64,000 bases of DNA from Lineolata rhizophorae (taxonomy: Eukaryota; Ascomycota; Dothideomycetes; Lineolatales; Lineolataceae), in NCBI GenBank assembly GCA_010093515.1, contig MU001673.1, positions 810,049-874,048 of the forward strand, written 5' to 3'. The translations under genes were made by a program, and so were the position numbers. The notes beneath the pieces are model-generated. The model made no database searches and was not told where the DNA came from. It saw only the letters and a program-made list of their open reading frames with translations. Positions 12,441 to 24,114 of the stretch are shown piece after piece; position 1 is the stretch's first letter; each line of letters opens with the position of its first letter.

Positions 12441-13210
12441 ATAGGGTTATTTTAGCAATCGAACTGACGTAGACAAAGATGTGGTGATATTAGAATAGTC
12501 TTTGGTGAAGATGCGGTGACAGTCTTCAAGCTCGAATCGACGACTTACAAATCTTACCAGGGATGCTAGCATAGTATGCAAATGGAAAGCATCCAAAACG
12601 CCACTTCGCTGCAGAATACCCAACACCATCCTAAACATACTCACTAGCACAAAGAGTAGCACCTAACCTATTAGACTTCCAATCTAGAACTATCTATCTT
12701 CCCAGCCCGGAAGGACTCGAATTAAAGAGAAACTATATTAGTCAAGACCCACTCCATGCCTGTATCTGGCAGCGTCGATCAGAACGCTCATGTACGTAAA
12801 AGCTAAGAAAGATGTGTGTGGCTTTTTCTGTCCAATTCGTCAACCCATTATTATCCCCATTTCGTTTCCGCTCAAATTATTAAAACGTAGGAGTACATGT
12901 GGCAGTAACTCCGTAGCAGTGAAATGCGCTCCGTGAGGCAAATGCAGCGAGAAGAATAGTAAATGGAAAGGCACCAAATAACTCACTGTAGACGAGGAAC
13001 GAGATGCAATGAACGCTCCGAAGATCAAACTCCACGCAAGAAGAAATGCCAAAATCACATGCCGAAAGTAGCACCAAAACCGGAACTATAGGACGGAGCA
13101 GGAAGGCTTGGGAAAGTAAAAACCGCTACCCAAGCCGCTCTTCCTTCGACAGCGCAATAGAAAAGCATCAGCATCCAAAACAGCCAACGCACCACCCTCT
13201 TCCTCTCCCC
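12441..13210. other. Intergenic, no gene recognised
   Basis: AT-richer spacer between the LINE relic and the 3' end of the next minus-strand gene. It probably includes that gene's 3' UTR near 13100-13210. Short open frames here show no family features. Confidence 0.5.
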
Positions 13211-16200
13211 TCACTGCATAATACTCTGCCTCCATCGATCAATCATATCCCTCTGCCTCTGATCCATCGGCGGCTGCTGCGCCGCATGCGCCGCGCCGGG
13301 ATCAAACGCCGGCCCCATTGCCCCCATAGCTCCCATGCCGCCCATGCCCATGCCCATGCCCATTCCCATGCCGCCCGTGCCGCCGCCGCCCATGAACATG
13401 CCCCCAGGGGTACCGCCGCCGCCGCCGTGCATGCCGGGCGCGGCGCCGCCGGCCGCCCACCCCATGCCTAGGGGCATCCCGACGCCCGACATCTGCATCT
13501 GCATCTGCGTCTGCATCGGCATAGACATGGACATGGGCATCTGGTACCCCATGTTCAGCGAGGGCATCTGCATCTGCTGTTGCTGCTGCTGTTGCTGTTG
13601 CTGCTGGAAGGCCATAAAGCCCGGCACGGCGCCTGGTCCCATACCCGCAGTTGCGCCGTATCCCTGCTGCAACCCGCCATTCACCGCCCCAGCAGCGGCG
13701 CCGGCCCCAACACCGCCAGTCCCATCGTTGTACATTCCCGCCCTAAACGTCGCCCCCTCCCTCTTCGCAGTTTCGTTCGCGCCTAGTAAGCCTCTCGCAC
13801 CCGCTGCTCCCGCAGCAGCGACACCGGCACCAGCACCATTAGCACCCCCCACATCAACAAGCGCCTGACCGCTAGCCCTCCGCCCAGCACCATTCCCCTC
13901 CTTCAGCGTCTGCCTTTCCCTCGCCTTCACCCTCTCCGACGCATGCAGCAACCCGCCCGGCACGGGCCTACCCTCACCTCCACCTCCTGCTCCACCTCCT
14001 CCCGCTCCTCCTGCGCCACCCGCCGCGCCAGCCTCGCCCATCGGATGCGCCGCCAGCAGGTCCGCCAGGCTACGCATCGACTTCAAGCCAGGGGCGCCGT
14101 GGCCGCCGTTGACGCCGCCGGCGCTACCGCCCGACGCCTGGCGCGGGCCCGTGCCGGGGCGCGGGGCGCCGGCGACTCCGCCGCCACCGCCGCTGCTCCC
14201 GCCTGTGAGCTGGTTCTGGGCCTGCAGGCGGGCGCGGCGCTGGCCGAGCGTTTCGCCCTCGTCCTCGGCGTCGTGGTGCTCGGGCTTGTCGGCGCCCGTG
14301 GTCTCGCCTTCGGCGCCGCCGGGGCTGCCCAGGGAGCTCATCATCTCGGCGGCGAAGTCGGTGCTGACGGGCCGGCCTATGGCCGAGTTAAGCTTCTCGC
14401 GGCTCTTGAGGCGGCGGGTGCGCTGCGCGAGCGTTTCGTCCGGGTCGCCCTCCGCATCTGCGTTCGCGTCTACGCCCGGGGCGGCAGGGGTGGTGGCGCC
14501 AGGCGGACTCTCGCCCGGCTGCGGCGACGGCAGATGCGGGCTCGGCGTGCCGCCGTTCTGCATGTGCAGATGCTGCTGCACCGCGCCCGCGCCGGCGACG
14601 GCCTTCTTGGGCGGGCTGGGATCGCGCGCGATATCCGCCCCGCCGCCCCTGAGCCTGTTCCTGCGTCGCGACAGTGGCTCGTTATCCTCCAACTCCCTCT
14701 TCTCGATGAGCCCGAGCGGGCGGTCCCAATCGAGGTCGCCGCCGGCCGCTCCTCCGTCCCCGGCGGCGCCGCCCGCGCCCCCGCGCCCCTTGAACAGCAC
14801 GCCCAGCGGCACGTCGTCGTCGTCGCGCCGCGCCTGCTCGGCCGCCGCCAGTGCGTCCGGGTCCTCCCAGGCCAGTGCGACGCGCTGCCCGCGGCGGCGG
14901 CGCGCCTCCACTTGCGCCACCGCGTCGAGCTCCAGCAGCGTGCTGTGCATGCCGTGGGGGAAGGCGTTGGCCGCCGTGCGGGTGCGCTGGCGTTGCTGCT
15001 GCTTGCGCAGCTGGAGCTCCGCCAGGAGCGTCGTCGGAGGCCCCGTCGCCCACGGTGGGACCTCGGACGGTTCCTCGGCGTCCTCGGAAGGCTTGAGGTG
15101 CTCTTCGGCCTCGTCCGGGTGACGTGACCGGTCCTCGTGGTCATCGTCTAGGTGATCGCCCTCGTCATCGGCTTGCGGCACGCGCCCGTCCGCGCGCGCC
15201 ACGCCCACGCCCTCGTCCTCCTCGGCCGGTCCATCAGCCCAGGACCGCCCCCTCAACGGCGTCGTCTCGCCCGCCCGCTCCTCCTCATCTTCCTCATCAC
15301 TCGGTGCAATCGCCGCGCTGCCCCTCCTTTCCCCTCCCACCGCCGCCACCGCCGCAGCCGCAGCGCCATGTAGCCCGCCGATCTCAGACCGCAGCCCAGA
15401 GCTCGTCGTCCTGCCCTGCTGCTGCTGCTGCTGCTGCCCACCGGCACCTCCCTGCATCGGCAGCTCAGAGCTACTTACGGACCTCCTCCCGCCCCCAAAC
15501 AGGAAATTGAAGCTCGACCTCCTCTTAGCCGCGTTCGCCGCCGCCACACCTCCCGCGCTCCCCCCGCTCGTCTCCCTCTTCTTTCCCCCATCCAGCAAAG
15601 TCGTCACGCTCCTACGCGCCGCCTTGTTCTCCTTGCCGTACACGGCGTCGCTGCCGGCCCCGCCCGCGAACGGGTGATCCGTGAAGGCGTTGACGGGCGC
15701 CCGCGCGCTCGCCTCCAGGATGCTCTCCAGCGTCGCCACCGCCGAGTCGCGCTTGACCTCGACGTCGTGGGGCACGCTCTGGGCGTCGAAGAAGAGGCTG
15801 GCGCGCAACTGAGGCGGCAGGTGGGCATGGTGATGCGCTTGGGCCTCAGCGCCGCTGCCGCCGCCGCCGCCCCTCGGCTTGCCTCCTGCTGCCGCCGTCA
15901 CGCCCGTCATGCTGCCCGCCGCGCTGCCCGCCGCTGCGGTCGTCATCGCCGCATCGCCGGACGATCGCCGCGCCGACTCGCTCGCGTTGTCGCGGCCCCC
16001 GCTACCACCGCCGCCGATCCAGGGCACCGCCTTGCGCACATCCGCCGACAGGCTCTCCAGCAGCTGCGTGCGGCGGCGCGACTGCAGGTCGCGGGCTGTG
16101 CTGGCTGGCATGGCCGAGAGCCGCTTCGGTAGGTTGAGGGTGCGCGGCACGGGGGCGGGGTAGTACACCATGCCGTCGGCCGGAGGCGGGACGCCCTGGC

Positions 16201-17545
16201 TGTCCGGGCGAGGCACGTCGCAGAGAAAGAAGCTAGAGGTGTCGGGATCATCAGGAGCGGACGAGTGCCGGGACGGGGGAGTGGTGGGCGAAGCGGCTTC
16301 GTGGATCGTGGGCTCGTAGTGCGTGCCGTCGAAGTCGCGGAAAAGTGTCTGGGCTTGTTGGAAGGTGTTTGTGGAGGCGGCGGTTGGGGGCCGGTCGGGG
16401 AAAGATTCGCGGTGCGAGGATGGCGAGATCGGGTGGTCGTGGTCGCGGTTGTATGTGCTGTGGCGGTGGGCGGGGTTTTGGTTGTAGTTTTGGTCATTAT
16501 AGTTTTGCTGGGAATATGCGTAGTCGTGCACATCCTGCTGCTGCTGCTGCTGTGATTGTTGTTGTTGCTGCTCCTGCCTGAACGGATCCTCCAACAAGTC
16601 GTGAAATGCCAGCGGTGCGTGGTCCTCCTGCTCGGGCGTCCGCGACTTGGGCGTCCCCATGACGTCGAGCTCCGCCCGTATGTCCTGCGCGATCTTGTCG
16701 TAGTCGTCGAGAAACGATATCGGCCTGCTATTACTGCTGCTACCGTCGCGCGGCGGTGGACGCGGCTGCTGTAGCTGTGGCACCTCGACCGGCGGGCGCT
16801 GGTGGTGCTCCAGCGCCTGCAACGTTGGCGAGTCCACCTGCCTATCGCGGTCATCGTCGTCGTTCTGATCCTCCTCGTTCTCCTTGCCGTATCGATTGTC
16901 GTCGATTCCGGCGACCAAGCCGAGGCGAGAGCTTCGCGAGGTGGTACGCTGGCCCAGCGAGGGGCGCGAGACGTGCGACCACGAGGCCGAGCCCGAGCGG
17001 CCCGCCGGGCTGAGCGGACTCGTGATGAAGGCGGCGGCCGGGGAGTAGCCGCCGGCGCGGGCGGCCGAGTTGACCTCGACGATGGAATTGGTGTAGGAGC
17101 TGGTCGACGGGTTCCGGGAGCGGCTGCTCGCCGTGGCCATGCCGGCGGCAGGGCCGGTGCCGGCGGCGGTGCCGGTGCCGGTGCCGTTATTCCCCAAGGG
17201 CCCAGTGCCGGTGCCGCCGCCGCCGGCCGACGCGACGCGGCTCAGGGCGCGGGCGCTCTCGCGCAGGCTGCCCTCGCGGCTCAGCAGACGCACCTCGCGC
17301 TCGCGGCCCTCGTCCTCGTCGGCCTGGGCGAGGGCCAGCTGCAGCTTGCGGATCTCGTCGGCCATGTTGGAGCCCATGGAGAGGCGCTCGGCGCGCTCCT
17401 CGAGGCGCTCGACGCGCTGCGCGTAGGCGCCCTGGAGCGACTGCAGGTCCGGCGTCGGGTGCCGGAGCTCCGTGGCCGTGGTGGGCGTGCTGGTGCAGGA
17501 CGAGGATGGCGGTCGGATGGGTTGGGGAGAGATGGGCGTGGCCAT
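13211..17545 (-). CDS. Very large low-complexity protein of unknown function
   Basis: A single open frame of 1444 residues from the first ATG (17545 on the minus strand); the frame stays open upstream without an ATG, so a 5' exon is possible. Near the N-terminus is a predicted coiled coil (LQSLQGAYAQRVERLEERAE then MADEIRKLQLALAQ), which looks like the most conserved part. The rest is mainly disordered: Ser/Pro-rich, poly-Gln, poly-Gly/Ala and acidic stretches. A short motif recurs in variant form in the C-terminal half: ETLAQRTRRLKSRE, ETLGQRRARLQAQ and EPLSRRRNRLRG. A Met/Gln-rich segment (about 13330-13610) precedes a compact end, MDQRQRDMIDRWRQSIMQ. I do not recognise a named family; I believe similar proteins are annotated as hypothetical in other Pezizomycotina. 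The three QRR-type repeats may be short linear binding motifs. It is divergent from TFIP11. Confidence 0.8.
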   Translation of the reverse strand: MATPISPQPIRPPSSSCTSTPTTATELRHPTPDLQSLQGAYAQRVERLEERAERLSMGSNMADEIRKLQLALAQADEDEGREREVRLLSREGSLRESARALSRVASAGGGGTGTGPLGNNGTGTGTAAGTGPAAGMATASSRSRNPSTSSYTNSIVEVNSAARAGGYSPAAAFITSPLSPAGRSGSASWSHVSRPSLGQRTTSRSSRLGLVAGIDDNRYGKENEEDQNDDDDRDRQVDSPTLQALEHHQRPPVEVPQLQQPRPPPRDGSSSNSRPISFLDDYDKIAQDIRAELDVMGTPKSRTPEQEDHAPLAFHDLLEDPFRQEQQQQQSQQQQQQDVHDYAYSQQNYNDQNYNQNPAHRHSTYNRDHDHPISPSSHRESFPDRPPTAASTNTFQQAQTLFRDFDGTHYEPTIHEAASPTTPPSRHSSAPDDPDTSSFFLCDVPRPDSQGVPPPADGMVYYPAPVPRTLNLPKRLSAMPASTARDLQSRRRTQLLESLSADVRKAVPWIGGGGSGGRDNASESARRSSGDAAMTTAAAGSAAGSMTGVTAAAGGKPRGGGGGSGAEAQAHHHAHLPPQLRASLFFDAQSVPHDVEVKRDSAVATLESILEASARAPVNAFTDHPFAGGAGSDAVYGKENKAARRSVTTLLDGGKKRETSGGSAGGVAAANAAKRRSSFNFLFGGGRRSVSSSELPMQGGAGGQQQQQQQGRTTSSGLRSEIGGLHGAAAAAVAAVGGERRGSAAIAPSDEEDEEERAGETTPLRGRSWADGPAEEDEGVGVARADGRVPQADDEGDHLDDDHEDRSRHPDEAEEHLKPSEDAEEPSEVPPWATGPPTTLLAELQLRKQQQRQRTRTAANAFPHGMHSTLLELDAVAQVEARRRRGQRVALAWEDPDALAAAEQARRDDDDVPLGVLFKGRGGAGGAAGDGGAAGGDLDWDRPLGLIEKRELEDNEPLSRRRNRLRGGGADIARDPSPPKKAVAGAGAVQQHLHMQNGGTPSPHLPSPQPGESPPGATTPAAPGVDANADAEGDPDETLAQRTRRLKSREKLNSAIGRPVSTDFAAEMMSSLGSPGGAEGETTGADKPEHHDAEDEGETLGQRRARLQAQNQLTGGSSGGGGGVAGAPRPGTGPRQASGGSAGGVNGGHGAPGLKSMRSLADLLAAHPMGEAGAAGGAGGAGGGGAGGGGEGRPVPGGLLHASERVKARERQTLKEGNGAGRRASGQALVDVGGANGAGAGVAAAGAAGARGLLGANETAKREGATFRAGMYNDGTGGVGAGAAAGAVNGGLQQGYGATAGMGPGAVPGFMAFQQQQQQQQQQQMQMPSLNMGYQMPMSMSMPMQTQMQMQMSGVGMPLGMGWAAGGAAPGMHGGGGGTPGGMFMGGGGTGGMGMGMGMGMGGMGAMGAMGPAFDPGAAHAAQQPPMDQRQRDMIDRWRQSIMQ

Positions 17546-19003
17546 TGCGGGCGTTGGCGCCGCGCGGCTTGTAGGCGGCCGGGCTTCGGAAGAGTGGTTC
17601 GCGGCCGGGCGTGTGGTTGGCCGGCCCGGCAGTGGCGGAGGCGCAGTCGGTGGTGGAGCACCTCTGTTTTCGTTTATTGTGGGGAACAACGCCGCGGGAA
17701 GACCAGACGGCGAATGGGGTCGAGGAGAAAGGCGAGAGTGTCCACCGCACGTGTCGTGAGTGGCGGGTAAGATTCAGTCGAGAGGGCCCGAAGGGCGTCC
17801 AGCCCGTCCGATCTCGTGAGAGAAAACGGGATTGGGGGGGTACGGAGTAGTAGTATGTATGTAAAAGTGGCAAGGCGGAAACGAAGCGATCGACAGGAGA
17901 GTACTCCGGGACTAGCGAGTGAGAAAAACTAGAAGTAAAGAGGAAGCAAGAGCAAAAACAAAAAAAAGAAAGACAAGGGAGAACGGGGCACGACGGGCCC
18001 TACATGTATGCGGCGGAAGGAAGGCCGAGGGAGATTGAGGCCGCGATAAGTATTGGCAGACGGGGCCGGTCGCGTGTGCAGCAGCGAGATGCAGAGATTA
18101 GTAGATTGTCGCGGATGGGGAAAACACGCGGGCGCGCGGACGGGAAAGGGCGATGGGCGGCCAAGGGGGAGGGGGTGGGTTGTTTGGAGGCTCCCCGAGG
18201 CGGCTTCCCCCCCAACGAGAGGCCCGCGGACGCTGATTTGCCCCTGCCCTTGCGCCCGCTGCCGCCGCAGGGAAGCGGGAGGCAGCGCCCAGGGCCCGCC
18301 GGCGCTCGAGGCTCCTTCGGCGGCAGCCACCAGATAACGCTCCTTCCCGCGGCCTCCAAAAGGCGCCCGCGGCCGCCGCTGCCGCTGCCACTGTGCCGGG
18401 CGCGCTTTCCTGCCTTGCCGGCTTGCGGGCCGGGGGCCACTTATCGCGCAGATGAGAGGCATGAGCCGCGGTCGGGCCGTGGTTTCCTCCCCCTTGGCCG
18501 CCGCGATAACGCCTTCCTGCCGGCGGAAAGGGGAGCTCCCAAGCTGCTGCCGCTGCCCTGCGCCGCTGCAGGCACTTCCGAACCCGTCTTCCACCAGGTG
18601 GCTTGGCGACACACGTCGTGCGTATCACAATTTCACTCTCCTACATACACGTACGTCCAAGTCGCGACCTGACGGGGCCTCCCCGTAGCTCTCGTCGCTG
18701 GCGAATGATAAGGTCTTTCTCGACCCATACAGGTGTTGATTGAACATGGCCCCGGCCCCGGCCCCAGCCTTGTGGGACGTGCGCCTCGGCCGGGATGCCC
18801 CAATCTGAAATTCGCCAAGCCCGAGACGTCGGCCTCCGCGCCTGCACACCCGCGTCGTGGCGCGCGTTGTCGTCCCTGCCTTTGCCCACTACGCCACACG
18901 TCACGCACCGCCGCACCGCAGAACCTCCATTACCTCGCTTCCGTGACGTACCATATCCGCGACTTCTGCCGCCGCTACCCCCACCCGCGCGTACGTCGAC
19001 ACC
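17546..19003. other. Divergent promoter region between the large unknown gene and TFIP11
   Basis: About 1.46 kb, very GC-rich in its middle (18100-18560). Open frames on both strands here are a by-product of base composition. It must hold both promoters and leaders. No further element is supported. Confidence 0.5.
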
Positions 19004-21643
19004 ATGGAGCCCTTCCCGCCGAGCAAGCGCTCCTTCGCCACCGACGACGATGACGGCGACGACGACGACGACGACGACGCCGCCGCCGCGTCTGGGAGCC
19101 GCAAGACGCCTCGCTTCGCCGGCGTGGGCGCGACCGCTCGCGACGGAGGCGGGAACAAGAGATCTACCAACGCCGGCGCCGGCGGCGGCAGCAGCAGCAG
19201 TGGCAAGATGTCCTTCGCGGCCAAGATGATGGCCAAGATGGGCTACAAAGAAGGCACGGGCCTGGGCAAGTCGGGCGAGGGCATCCTGGACCCCATCGAG
19301 GTGAAGTTGCGGCCGCAGGGCGCGGGCGTCGGCGCCGTGCGCGAGAAGACGGCGCAGGCCAAGGCCGAGGCACGGCGCGCGGCCGAGCGGCGCGGCGAGC
19401 AGTACGAGAGCTCGACCGAGGAAGAGGAGCGGAGGGCGAGACGCCGGAGGGACCGACGCGCGGAGAAGACGACCAGGCAGGCCGGCGGGGTCAGCAGCGG
19501 AGCGAGCACGCCTGGAGGAGCTTTCGTCAAGGCGGCCAAGCCCAAGTACCGCACTGCGGCGGAGATCGAGGCCGGCGCCGAGGGCCTGCGCGTCCCGAGC
19601 GTGCTCAAGACCCTCATCGACGCGACGGGCCGCGAGACGAGGCTCCTGACGTCGACGGCCGGCCTGCTGCTCGCGCCCGACGCCGCTGCCGCCGCCGAGT
19701 CCGAGACGGACAAGATCGCGCGCCGGGCCCGCGCGGAGCTCGAGAGCTTCGCCGCCAGCTGGAACGAGGTGGCGGCGCGCAAACGTTTTATAGACGACGA
19801 AGAGCAGGAACTGCAGCGGCGGCTCGCGGAGCAGGACGCCGAGCTGGCGCGTGCGGAGGGCCTGCTAGCGGCCATTGACGGCCTCGCGGCGCTGTCATTC
19901 GACATTAACGCTGGGCCGAGCGGCCGCATGCTCGACCTCGACATCGAGTACGAGGACGTCGAGTCCACCGACGCCGTCTGGGAAACCCTAGTGACGCGCC
20001 TCGAGGCCTTCCAAGCCGCCTACCCGCCCGACCTGCTGGCGGCCTACAACCTGTCCGCCGTGGCCGTGTCGGCCATCCAGCCGCTCTTCAAGGCGTGCAT
20101 GGCGACCTGGGACCCGCTCGCGCGCCCGGCATACCTGACGGCCTACCTGGAGCGCATCCGCCCCGTGCTCGGCATCGACCGCCGCCGCGCCGCCTTGGAC
20201 GAGCTCAACAGCAATACCAAAGGCACCTACGATGACTTCGACCTCGCCGCCCGCCGCCATCGCGTCCTCCGCAACAGCACCTTCTACGAGACGCTCATCC
20301 AGGCCCACTGGCTGCCGCGCGTGCGCTCCGCCCTCACCAACAAATGGAAGCCGCGGGACCCGGCGCCGGCGCTCACGCTCGTTGAGGCCTGGTCCTCGCT
20401 GCTGCCGCCCTTCGTGTACGACGCCGTCGTCAACGACTTGGTCGAGCGCAAGCTCGCTGGGGCGCTTCACGCCTGGAATCCGAGGAAAGCAGCGGCCGCG
20501 AAGAAAGCGACGAAGGCGAAGAAAGGCGAGGGCGAAGAAGGCGACGACGACCTCCCGCACCACTGGCTCTTCCCCTGGCTCCCGCACCTGGCACCGCAGC
20601 ACGTAGACCCGCGCTCTCGGCACGGCCTCCTCGCCGACGTGAAGCGCAAGCTGCGCTCCGCGCTGCGCAGCTGGCCGCTGCTCCCGACGGCACCCGACTC
20701 GGGCTCGGGCTCCGCCGCCGCCCCCGACGCTCCAACAAGCACGCCGCCATTCCCCGGGCTCGCCCACTGGCGCGACGTCCTCGGCGGCGACCAGACGGCG
20801 GCCCTCCTTCTCGACGCCCTCGTCCCGCGCCTCGCCTCCCTCCTCAGCACCGCCTTCGTCGTCGACCCGGCCGACCAGGACCTCGCGCCGCTGCAGGCCG
20901 TCTTCGCCTGGGCCGAGTCGGCGCCCGCGGCCGCCGACGGCGTCCCGCAGCGCGTCCTCGCGCGCCTCTTCGCCGCCCGCGCGCTGCCCGCCTGGCTCGC
21001 CACGCTGCACGCCTGGCTCTCGGCCGAACCCAACTACGAGGAGGTGGGTCAGTGGTTCGAGTGGTGGCGCGGCGGCGCCGGCGGCACGCTCCCGGCCGCC
21101 GTGTGCGACGATGCCGCCGTGCGCGCCGGCTGGGACGAGGGGCTCCGGCTCGTCAATGCCGCGCTCGACCTTGGGCCCGACCGCAGGGCCGAGATCCCCC
21201 CGCCCGACCTATCCGTCGTCACGGGGCCAGGGGCGCCAGCTGGCGAGGACGACGACGGGGCCAGGGGCGATGGCTTGCCCGTTGCTGCGGCTGCCAATGA
21301 TGTGGCGGCAGCGACGCCGCCCGCGCCCGCGCCCCCGCCGCAGGCCCCGCTCGAGGAGCCCTCGTTCAGAGACGTGGTCGAGGCGTGGTGCGCGGACGAG
21401 GACCTGCTCTTCCTGCCGGTGCGCGAGGCCGAGCCCGCGTCCGGGCTGCCGCTGTTCAGGCTGACGGCGAGCGCGACGGGGAGGGGGGGCGTGCTAGTGT
21501 ATTTGAAGGGAGATGTGGTGTGGGCGCAGAGGAAGAGGGGCGGAGCGGGGAAGGAAGGGGCTGCTGCTAGTGGGGGCGGTGGGGGTGGGTTTGAGCCGGT
21601 GGGGTTGGGGGAGGAGTTGAGGAGGAGGGCCGAGGGGAAGTAG
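19004..21643 (+). CDS. TFIP11/Ntr1-type G-patch splicing factor
   Basis: Intronless, 879 residues, start in good context (CACCATGG). After an acidic N-terminus comes a G-patch at about residues 71-115 ([20 protein letters not shown]). A charged coiled region follows (about 115-165), then the long helical GC-rich-sequence-binding-factor-like domain (about 190-700) that defines the TFIP11/STIP/Ntr1 family. The C-terminus has the conserved [20 protein letters not shown] segment. In yeast and human, this protein recruits and activates the DEAH helicase Prp43/DHX15 through its G-patch to take apart the intron-lariat spliceosome in the nucleus. Family length is usually 700-900 residues, so this is complete. 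Low-complexity Gly/Ala near the end is GC-driven. Confidence 0.93.
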   Translation: MEPFPPSKRSFATDDDDGDDDDDDDAAAASGSRKTPRFAGVGATARDGGGNKRSTNAGAGGGSSSSGKMSFAAKMMAKMGYKEGTGLGKSGEGILDPIEVKLRPQGAGVGAVREKTAQAKAEARRAAERRGEQYESSTEEEERRARRRRDRRAEKTTRQAGGVSSGASTPGGAFVKAAKPKYRTAAEIEAGAEGLRVPSVLKTLIDATGRETRLLTSTAGLLLAPDAAAAAESETDKIARRARAELESFAASWNEVAARKRFIDDEEQELQRRLAEQDAELARAEGLLAAIDGLAALSFDINAGPSGRMLDLDIEYEDVESTDAVWETLVTRLEAFQAAYPPDLLAAYNLSAVAVSAIQPLFKACMATWDPLARPAYLTAYLERIRPVLGIDRRRAALDELNSNTKGTYDDFDLAARRHRVLRNSTFYETLIQAHWLPRVRSALTNKWKPRDPAPALTLVEAWSSLLPPFVYDAVVNDLVERKLAGALHAWNPRKAAAAKKATKAKKGEGEEGDDDLPHHWLFPWLPHLAPQHVDPRSRHGLLADVKRKLRSALRSWPLLPTAPDSGSGSAAAPDAPTSTPPFPGLAHWRDVLGGDQTAALLLDALVPRLASLLSTAFVVDPADQDLAPLQAVFAWAESAPAAADGVPQRVLARLFAARALPAWLATLHAWLSAEPNYEEVGQWFEWWRGGAGGTLPAAVCDDAAVRAGWDEGLRLVNAALDLGPDRRAEIPPPDLSVVTGPGAPAGEDDDGARGDGLPVAAAANDVAAATPPAPAPPPQAPLEEPSFRDVVEAWCADEDLLFLPVREAEPASGLPLFRLTASATGRGGVLVYLKGDVVWAQRKRGGAGKEGAAASGGGGGGFEPVGLGEELRRRAEGK

Positions 21644-22785
21644 GTGGGGGGAGGGAAGAGGTCCGGTGCGATGTGGGTGGGTGTGGGAGGAAGGGGAGCG
21701 GAGGTGGATGTGGCGAGAATTCTACGGGCTGCTGGGAAGAGGGAAAGCCGGCTACGATTGGGGTGCGCGTTGCGTCCGGTTTGGCCTTGTTGATGATGGG
21801 CGGCTGCTTCCACGGGCCTTTCTCTTCTTGCTCTTTCCCGAACGACATGCCCGTCTTCTTTTCTTTTACCTCTTTCTTCGAGCTTTGGGTAAGGTCACTT
21901 TTTGAGATTTTCGTCCCATCCATCGAACGGACATTGCGCCCTTACGTCATTGCTAATTTGGGCGTTTTACGTGGCGGCAAACGTGGGGAGAGAGGGCTAG
22001 GCACGAAACATTCTTTCGATCGAGGATGGCTGCCATGTACACTGAATAGTGCACAGGAGAATGTGGGCAAGAGTTCGGTGCGTTAGGGGGGTTAGTCGAA
22101 AGCCGGGACTACTACCCATGGTGGTCCTGATGGTAGTCAATGTACTATTATTGTAATGTGTGTTCTGTGTGATCGTTTCGAGTGACGGAGGCGCTAAGGA
22201 ATTGGCATTAAAGTAGCGCGATGAGAGATCCGGGTGGAATTGATGTCAATCAATCGTAAGATAGAGGTTACTTTATCAGGTATTGCTAGAAGGGACGCTT
22301 CTATATTCACTCGAGGTGCCTACCATACCATATGCTATAACAGCAATGGAATTACGCAGAATGGTTTCAAGTTATCTAGGCCAGTTTGTTTGTTTGCTTG
22401 GCAAAGGTTTTTTGGGAGTATATGCATGTCTTGCTCTCTCAGGTAATCGCTCGGATCTATTGATCGAGTTAAGACTATGTAATATTGCACACTGCTCCAC
22501 TTTTACGCATGATAAGTTCCATGATTCGAGGCTCCAATATACTCAATATTCCCGGTTGCCCTCTCGCGACGCTAGAAACAAACATAATTTGCTACTCTCT
22601 GCTACCACTGCAGTGCTGTAATATTAGTTTCAAATACAGTATAATCATTAGAGCGAAAGATGAAAGTGTTAGGCTTACTGATGAAAGATAGAACACTTTT
22701 TACTAGCTGCAAGCTCCAATCGCCTAGCGGCCACCAATTGCAAACCTCTCCACATTTTCACCACGCCACATGGCCGCTCACTCCT
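21644..22785. other. Convergent intergenic region
   Basis: Spacer of 1.1 kb between the 3' ends of TFIP11 and the MAPEG gene. It is AT-rich from about 22100 on. No gene, RNA or repeat recognised. Confidence 0.5.
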
Positions 22786-23244
22786 TCAAGGCACAGCCAT
22801 GATCGACCTCACCGTCATCCCCAGCAACACAAAGCTGCTCACCGAAAACACCAAAAACCTTGTCCCGATCGTGTTCGACGACGCCTGGATCAAGCTATGC
22901 ACGACCCTCAGGCCGACGTACCCCCAGGCGAGCTGCACATCGAGCGGGCTGGCGGCGCCGCCCTCGTTGCCGCTCGCCTGCATGGCCATGGTGAGCGCCA
23001 CGGCGTAGAAGACGGTCGGCTGCTGGTGCAGGTGGTTGTAGTTGTCGGCCGGCCAGCGCGAGTCCGGCGGCATCTTGGCATTCCACTGCTCGCCCGTCAT
23101 CGTGGGCTCCAACTTGACGCCGGTGCGCCGCATCGCCGGGATGCGCTTCGCGTACATCCAGGCCTCCATTGCGAAGGTCCAGGAGGCGAGGGCGAGGACC
23201 GGGGGGATGAAGGGGGAGGATGCGATGGAATTGGCTGGATACAT
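22786..23244 (-). CDS. MAPEG-family membrane protein
   Basis: One exon, 152 residues, the typical size of the MAPEG superfamily (membrane-associated proteins in eicosanoid and glutathione metabolism). About four hydrophobic segments are visible (FIPPVLALASWTFAMEAW; TVFYAVALTMAM; a central one around YVGLRVVHSLIQ; FLVFSVSSFVLLGM). The NHLHQQPTVFYAVALTMAM stretch is the family signature around helix 2. Members are small trimeric enzymes of endomembranes, some being glutathione transferases or isomerases. Which activity this one has cannot be read from the sequence; many fungal homologues are uncharacterised. It is divergent from QCR6. Confidence 0.85.
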   Translation of the reverse strand: MYPANSIASSPFIPPVLALASWTFAMEAWMYAKRIPAMRRTGVKLEPTMTGEQWNAKMPPDSRWPADNYNHLHQQPTVFYAVALTMAMQASGNEGGAASPLDVQLAWGYVGLRVVHSLIQASSNTIGTRFLVFSVSSFVLLGMTVRSIMAVP

Positions 23245-24114
23245 GGCGGGCGATGGTGGTGGTTGTGGTAGTTGGGATGACGGTGGTGGTCAAGGAAGAG
23301 TATCCAGAAGGAAGTGACAGCTCGAATTGAGAGACACGGCTCGGGAAGGTTGATTTCAAATCAACGCCAATCAGTAAGGTTCTGGGGAATTGGAGTACAC
23401 GCAGGACGTGTGAAGAAGAAAGTAAGAGCAGACGACTGCCTTCTTATATCAGTGAGGGAAAGATTCTCGGCCGGAAAACGTTGCTGCCTAGTATATGTAC
23501 CGATTAGCACCTCAGGCTCAGTCATCATGGCTCCCCACGTCCGGCTTGCGTCAGATTCGAAACTGAGCCGAGGCCCTGAGCTCCCCTAGTACATAGTCGT
23601 TAGTGAGCTCCTCCCCGATGTACTACGTAAGGCTGCATTGGCATAAGCTCATAGTTAGGTCCGGCCCGGGGCAAAGGGAGGGGTCGAGCTTCTCGGCCGA
23701 AAAGCTGTCTGTCGTGGCACACACGCGGAAGCTCGAACTGGGCCTAATGGGCGCCATTGCGGCTGCGCACGATGATCAGTCTAGACTGAAAATTAGGGGT
23801 GACTGCCGCCATCTATCAGGCTCGCGAAGCCTTGCAAAGTAGACGCTCATCCCGCAAGTTTTCGTTTCGGACTTCGAGAGAAATTTGACGTTGAGGCGTA
23901 GAAAAAATGTTGATGTGCGTCGGTAAGTCACGTGCACAGCGCTCGGGGAACCGGCAAGCTTGGGGAAAAGCAAATTAGCATGTCTCCCGACCAGAGAGGC
24001 CTCACCACCTTTCACCGACCTCCGCCAACAACAAACCCACGACGTCCGACACCCTCCCCCATCACCTCCATCACCTTCTCCGCCCGCCCAATTGGACTCC
24101 TCGCCGTCGTCACG
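23245..24114. other. Divergent promoter region between the MAPEG gene and QCR6
   Basis: About 870 bases with no open frame of interest. It holds the two 5' leaders; the 80 bases before QCR6 are C-rich and AT-poor, as in many fungal leaders. Confidence 0.45.

Noticed and set aside
12660-12735. Anticodon-arm-like hairpin (TTAGA CTTCCAA TCTAG) followed by a GACTCGAAT string, suggestive of a tRNA
   Set aside because: No pairing T-arm, D-arm or acceptor stem can be formed in the right order on either strand.
13943-15127. Long plus-strand open frame (394 codons) inside the large minus-strand gene
   Set aside because: GC-rich third positions leave the opposite strand open by chance; composition is Arg/Ala/Gly-heavy with no domain.
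18004-18672. Overlapping open frames of 140-230 codons on both strands upstream of TFIP11
   Set aside because: Very GC-rich promoter DNA; mutual overlap and lack of motifs point to chance.
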